Shown here: positions 7,490 to 9,407 of the stretch, piece by piece
Numbering within the stretch: position 1 is the stretch's first letter
How the letters are laid out: each line of letters begins with the position of its first letter
DNA from: Sphingomonadaceae bacterium
GTDB lineage: Bacteria; Pseudomonadota; Alphaproteobacteria; Sphingomonadales; Sphingomonadaceae
Length of the DNA: 9,407 nt
Assembly (NCBI GenBank): GCA_947442095.1
Contig: CANEVG010000122.1
Location: 1 to 9,407 of the forward strand
Reading direction: 5' to 3'
Made by a program: the position numbers and the translations under genes
The notes under the pieces: generated by a model
Told to the model about the DNA's origin: nothing
The model's input: the letters and a program-made list of their open reading frames with translations, nothing else
Database searches by the model: none

Positions 7490-7780
7490 ATGGACGAACC
7501 GACCATCACGCATATCGATCAAGGTGCAGAGGGCGAATATCAGGCCCGCGTGCCAGACAATGCAGCCTTCGGGCGGCTGACTTATATCCGCCGGGGCGAC
7601 GTGCTGACCACCGAACACACGCTGGTCCCCACCGCAATCGGGGGGCGCGGGATTGCTGGCAAGCTGGTCGAAGCCCTGATCGCCGATGCGCGGGAGCATG
7701 GCTGGAAGATCGTGCCCGAGTGCAGCTATGTGGCCGCCGCGTTCAAGCGGCACCCGGAATGGGCGGATCTGCTGGCCTGA
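7490..7780 (+). CDS. Small GNAT-fold N-acetyltransferase (YjdJ/NATD1 type)
   Basis: This encodes a 96-residue protein matching the short GCN5-related acetyltransferase family that includes E. coli YjdJ and human NATD1. The core runs from LTTEHTLVP (39-47), through the acetyl-CoA binding loop GGRGIAGKL (51-59) and helix VEALIADAREHGW, to PECSYVAAAFKRHPEW (76-91), a family signature with Cys78. The substrate is unknown in this family. The reading frame is open far upstream, but that part is only the antisense of the aldolase gene. The ATG at 7490 has GAGG nine bases before it; an ATG at 7475 would overlap that site. The gene stands alone, divergent from the aldolase pair and convergent with the LuxR regulator. 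Confidence 0.9.
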   Translation: MDEPTITHIDQGAEGEYQARVPDNAAFGRLTYIRRGDVLTTEHTLVPTAIGGRGIAGKLVEALIADAREHGWKIVPECSYVAAAFKRHPEWADLLA

Positions 7781-7825
7781 GGGCTGGAATGTTGGAACGA
7801 TGTCATATCGAATAGGCTAGACGTG

Positions 7826-7849
7826 CCGGTCGGCTGCACAAACGACCGG
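7826..7849. terminator. Stem-loop after the GNAT gene, possible terminator
   Basis: CCGGTCG at 7826-7832 pairs perfectly with CGACCGG at 7843-7849 around a 10-base loop, 46 bases after the GNAT stop. There is no T-run on either strand, so it is not a classic intrinsic terminator. It could be an RNA 3' end stabiliser or chance. Confidence 0.35.
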
Positions 7850-7863
7850 AGCGGTGCGCCCTC

Positions 7864-7890
7864 TGTGCTCGTTGTGCTCATTGTGCATTC
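7864..7890. repeat. Three tandem 9-bp repeats (TGTGCTCGT-like)
   Basis: TGTGCTCGT (7864-7872), TGTGCTCAT (7873-7881) and TGTGCATTC (7882-7890) share TGTGC with a 9-base period. The first two differ at one position. The region is non-coding between converging genes; function unknown. Confidence 0.6.
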
Positions 7891-7902
7891 TAAGTACTCG
7901 TT

Positions 7903-7964
7903 TGATTAAATCCCACACATGAATGCGAAGCTGACGACTGTTTAAGTAGTATTATGATTAAATC
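7903..7964. repeat. Direct repeat TGATTAAATC, two copies
   Basis: The identical 10-mer TGATTAAATC occurs at 7903-7912 and 7955-7964, 52 bases apart start to start, just downstream of the LuxR gene. Local A+T richness raises the chance level, so this is only suggestive of a protein site. Confidence 0.4.
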
Positions 7965-7998
7965 GGTTAAAAAATTAGAGCAAAAGCACCCCAAATTT

Positions 7999-8700
7999 CT
8001 ATAGATTTTCGCTGCCGATCAGCCAGATCCGCACTGCTTCACTGGAATTCTGAACGCCAAGGCGGCTCATCGCCTTTGTGCGATGAATTTCCACAGTACG
8101 CGGACTCAGGCCGAGCAAGCGCGCAATCGATTTGTTGCTGTTGCCTTCCACCACAAGACCAATCACCTCGCGTTCACGCGGCGTAAGCCGCATGACCTTT
8201 GCGCGTGCGGCGGCACGCATTTCGTTGGATTGCTGCAGGGACTTGCTGACTTCAGTCAGTTTTGCAAACACGGGACCAATCTTCCGCGCATCGAACGGCA
8301 ACTCAAGATAATAATGTGCTCCCGCATGCATGGCGGCGACCACCATATCGATCGTTGGATTCTTGGCGCAACCGACGACCGTCAACGGAAGACCCACCTC
8401 CCAAATTCGCTTCAAAGCCGTCACAACCAAGTCGCCGCCCGCCCCTTCGTCGATAAGGAGGATGCCTGATGTTGGCTGGTAACTCATCAATTCTTCTACC
8501 GTCGAGTATATCTCACAATGATAGCCCAACTGAGAAAACAACCTGAATGCGCTCGCTCTCGCTGCCGCGTTGCTTTCGATAATGTGGATCGTCATTCGCG
8601 GAGCCTGGGCACGGGAATAATCCAGTAGGCCCGGGATAGCCTCAGGGGCGACATCGCATGCAAAGTCATCTAAGCCAGACGATAACGAACTCATCTCCAC
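7999..8700 (-). CDS. FixJ-like LuxR family regulator with degenerate receiver domain
   Basis: This encodes a 233-residue two-domain protein with a receiver-like domain at about 36-148 and a LuxR/FixJ helix-turn-helix at 172-226 (LTPREREV, then NKSIARLLGLSPRTVEIHR). The DNA-binding half is highly canonical. Aligned by eye to FixJ, the receiver keeps the phospho-acceptor position (Asp84 in ILLIDEG), but the acidic pair is Glu42-Ser43, the switch Thr is Val109 and the conserved Lys is Leu134 (ELPF for EKPF). Normal phosphotransfer is therefore unlikely and the domain may respond to a ligand, a partner or only dimerise. I keep the GTG start at 8700 because AGGGGG lies five bases upstream. ATG at 8694 is nearly equal, and ATG at 8595 would give a 198-residue protein nearer FixJ length but has a poor ribosome site. 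No histidine kinase gene is adjacent. The gene has about 50% G+C, lower than its neighbours. Its long repeat-rich upstream region suggests tight control, possibly by itself. Confidence 0.9.
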   Translation of the reverse strand: MEMSSLSSGLDDFACDVAPEAIPGLLDYSRAQAPRMTIHIIESNAAARASAFRLFSQLGYHCEIYSTVEELMSYQPTSGILLIDEGAGGDLVVTALKRIWEVGLPLTVVGCAKNPTIDMVVAAMHAGAHYYLELPFDARKIGPVFAKLTEVSKSLQQSNEMRAAARAKVMRLTPREREVIGLVVEGNSNKSIARLLGLSPRTVEIHRTKAMSRLGVQNSSEAVRIWLIGSENL

Positions 8701-8740
8701 GGCATCCCCCTAAGCAACTGGATCAGGTGACCTCGTAATT

Positions 8741-8756
8741 TCGGGCTTATGCCCGA
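8741..8756. promoter_or_regulatory. Perfect 6-bp hairpin in the LuxR 5' untranslated region
   Basis: TCGGGC and GCCCGA flank a 4-base loop (TTAT on plus, ATAA on minus), about 40 bases before the LuxR start codon. No T-run follows in either direction. It could be an mRNA hairpin that affects translation or a small operator. Confidence 0.45.
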
Positions 8757-8781
8757 TATTTACCACCCTTTTCTAAGGGAT

Positions 8782-8803
8782 GTAACTAAGGAAAAATACT
8801 TAC
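8782..8803. promoter_or_regulatory. Imperfect inverted repeat of GTAAGTA type, possible LuxR/FixJ-type site
   Basis: GTAACTA at 8782-8788 and TACTTAC at 8797-8803 (GTAAGTA on the minus strand) form an inverted pair matching 6 of 7 positions with an 8-base spacer. GTAAGTA resembles the GTAMGTAG consensus I recall for FixJ. It lies 82 to 103 bases upstream of the regulator's own start, which would fit autoregulation. This is inference from a short motif. Confidence 0.3.
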
Positions 8804-8834
8804 ATTTTCAGAAAATATAGCCAGATCGGCTATA
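8804..8834. promoter_or_regulatory. Two abutting inverted repeats upstream of the LuxR gene
   Basis: ATTTTC-A-GAAAAT (8804-8816) is a perfect 13-base palindrome around one base. It shares its last T with TATAGCC-AGATC-GGCTATA (8816-8834), a perfect 7-bp inverted repeat around five bases. Such sites are typical of dimeric regulator operators; the binding protein is unknown. Confidence 0.45.
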
Positions 8835-8878
8835 AATGGCCATCTGCGACAGCATGAATGAAAGTTTCAGATAATATA
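8806..8878. repeat. Near-perfect direct repeat TTTCAGANAATATA
   Basis: TTTCAGAAAATATA (8806-8819) and TTTCAGATAATATA (8865-8878) match at 13 of 14 positions, 59 bases apart. The first copy overlaps both abutting palindromes and the second touches the left arm of the next inverted repeat. Confidence 0.5.
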
Positions 8879-8912
8879 TTCCCATTATAGGGAATTTTAC
8901 ACCAAATATAAT
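8878..8912 (-). promoter_or_regulatory. Candidate LuxR promoter with the -10 inside an inverted repeat
   Basis: On the minus strand the perfect -10 hexamer TATAAT (8889-8884) is exactly the 6-base centre of the inverted repeat ATTCCC/GGGAAT (8878-8895). The -35 position at a 17-base spacing reads ATTATA (8912-8907), a poor match, and overlaps a TAATCCAA box. A start near 8877 would give a leader of about 177 bases. A weak -35 covered by a repeated box suggests an activator; the flanking palindrome could be a repressor site. All function is inferred. Confidence 0.45.
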
Positions 8913-8955
8913 CCAACACTAATTAAAATTAACTTATATAATCCAAGTTGGATTA
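8909..8955. promoter_or_regulatory. Recurring TAATCCAA boxes with a 17-bp perfect palindrome
   Basis: TAATCCAAGTTGGATTA at 8939-8955 is a perfect palindrome of two 8-base arms around one G. A further TAATCCAA lies at 8909-8916, exactly 30 bases from the palindrome's left arm and in the same orientation, within an 11-base match ATATAATCCAA (8906-8916 and 8936-8946). About three helical turns separate them. A shorter AATCCAA recurs at 9133-9139. This looks like a cooperative binding site array. Confidence 0.5.
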
Positions 8956-8994
8956 CAATAATTACATTATTTTATATGTATTTATGTGGAATTT

Positions 8995-9023
8995 TTGGAT
9001 GGTTTATTTTTAAAATATATAAT
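8995..9023 (+). promoter_or_regulatory. Weak candidate plus-strand promoter
   Basis: TTGGAT at 8995-9000 and a perfect TATAAT at 9018-9023 are 17 bases apart, the standard spacing. The -35 matches TTGACA at only three positions and the region is so A+T rich that TATAAT can occur by chance. It would transcribe toward the small frame at 9117. Confidence 0.25.
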
Positions 9024-9043
9024 TTCTTTTTTATATTTATATT

Positions 9044-9210
9044 AAAATTTTGATTTTAAGGTCCTTTTTAACAAAGATAGAACGGTTTGTCATGCTTTTA
9101 TTTGGAGTTTGTGCTTATGGTTCGGATGGCACAATCCAAATCAACGGCGCTACAACGACACGCTCCAACGCGGCAGCATTATCTGCGAAGCCGGCATAAA
9201 AATTTTGATT
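9044..9210. repeat. Direct repeat AAAATTTTGATT, two copies
   Basis: The 12-mer AAAATTTTGATT is found at 9044-9055 and 9199-9210, 155 bases apart. The second copy lies in the possible small reading frame. The repeat is simple in composition, so it may be chance or a trace of an old duplication. Confidence 0.35.
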
Positions 9211-9227
9211 CTATCGTTGAGCGTTAG
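9117..9227 (+). CDS. Possible small basic protein, 36 residues
   Basis: A short frame opens at ATG 9117 with GGAG at 9104-9107, nine bases upstream, and ends at TAG 9225-9227. The product is strongly basic, with Arg, Lys and His making up about a third of the residues (for example HYLRSRHKNF near the C-terminus), and has no hydrophobic segment or known motif. A weak promoter candidate lies upstream at 8995-9023. No family is recognised. It may be a real small protein or leader peptide, or a chance frame; chance is the safer reading. Confidence 0.18.
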   Translation: MVRMAQSKSTALQRHAPTRQHYLRSRHKNFDSIVER

Positions 9228-9407
9228 GATGTTTAACAAGAAACATGCCTCGAACGCCAACACATGACACTCACAATTGATTGCTCTCGTGTTATTACTG
9301 CACAAACCGTCTGACGGAGCTTCGGGGCGCGCAGCCCGTTGCTACAGATTGCGGTTTTGCAAACCTTTGCCGCATGATTTAGGCCGTTTGCCTGCCTGGT
9401 TCGCACC

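Larger units (their letters stand above)
7781..7998. other. Convergent intergenic region between the GNAT and LuxR genes
   Basis: No gene is visible in these 218 bases. G+C content drops from the left to the right part. It holds a 7-bp stem-loop, a run of three 9-base tandem repeats and a duplicated TGATTAAATC, each listed separately. Confidence 0.7.
8701..9407. other. About 700-base A+T-rich non-coding region upstream of the LuxR gene
   Basis: No convincing protein gene, tRNA or rRNA is seen. By hand count 8881-9060 has 32 G or C in 180 bases, against about 63% in the coding part. The stretch 8741-8955 carries five inverted repeats and several direct repeats, described separately. The part from 9061 to the right end returns to mixed composition and holds one possible 36-codon reading frame; the rest shows nothing I can name. 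Confidence 0.75.

Noticed and set aside
9350..9374. Nested inverted repeats TGCGG/CCGCA and GGTTT/AAACC near the right end
   Set aside because: The stems are 5 bp, mutually exclusive in part, and have no T-run or gene to serve; too weak to list as a terminator.
9268..9407. Open frame to the right edge on the plus strand
   Set aside because: There is no ATG and no ribosome site, and the 46 visible residues match nothing I know; too short to call a gene.
9233..9407. Open frame of about 57 residues entering from the right edge on the minus strand
   Set aside because: No motif is recognisable, and nearby alternative frames are also open for short stretches, so it cannot be told from chance.
9399..9407. 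GGTGCGAAC at the right edge (minus strand), like the ends of some IS5-family elements
   Set aside because: Only nine bases match from memory, no partner end or transposase is present in the window, and the sequence stops here.
8701..9407. CRISPR array, tRNA or attachment site in the A+T-rich region
   Set aside because: The repeats differ from each other and have no regular spacer pattern, and no cloverleaf or CCA end was found.

Overview
The window reads as accessory-free chromosomal DNA of an alphaproteobacterium, most likely in Sphingomonadales (Erythrobacter, Novosphingobium or Sphingomonas-like). This is an inference from high G+C codon use, dense gene packing and the gene families present; no rRNA or marker gene is here to prove it. 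From 1 to about 7780 the DNA is G+C rich (38 of 60 bases in a counted line at 4981-5040). From 7781 to the right end it is clearly poorer (31 of 60 at 8041-8100) and it falls to 5 of 60 at 9001-9060.

Left block, minus strand (1-3277): pepN, an M1 aminopeptidase, followed with a 4-base ATGA overlap by pgeF, which runs off the left edge. A 156-base divergent gap (3278-3433) separates pepN from a plus-strand pair: a membrane M48/Ste24-type metalloprotease and, again with an ATGA overlap, a YeeZ-like NAD(P)-binding SDR protein. The SDR gene runs tail to tail into the next minus-strand gene with an 88-base overlap of the two coding regions.

Middle block, minus strand (5475-7426): a threonine aldolase family gene followed, by a third ATGA overlap, by an EamA (drug/metabolite) transporter. 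This suggests a joint role in amino acid catabolism and export. A small YjdJ-type GNAT acetyltransferase gene diverges from it across a 63-base gap.

Right block (7781-9407): a FixJ-like LuxR-family regulator on the minus strand whose receiver domain has lost most of its phosphorylation pocket. Upstream of it lie about 700 bases without a convincing gene, very A+T rich in the middle. They are packed with short inverted and direct repeats, including a perfect TATAAT sitting in the centre of an inverted repeat and a 17-base palindrome built from a recurring TAATCCAA box. This regulator plus its elaborate control region is the part of the window most likely to hold something undescribed. The remaining genes are well-known families. 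No mobile element, CRISPR array, rRNA or tRNA was found.
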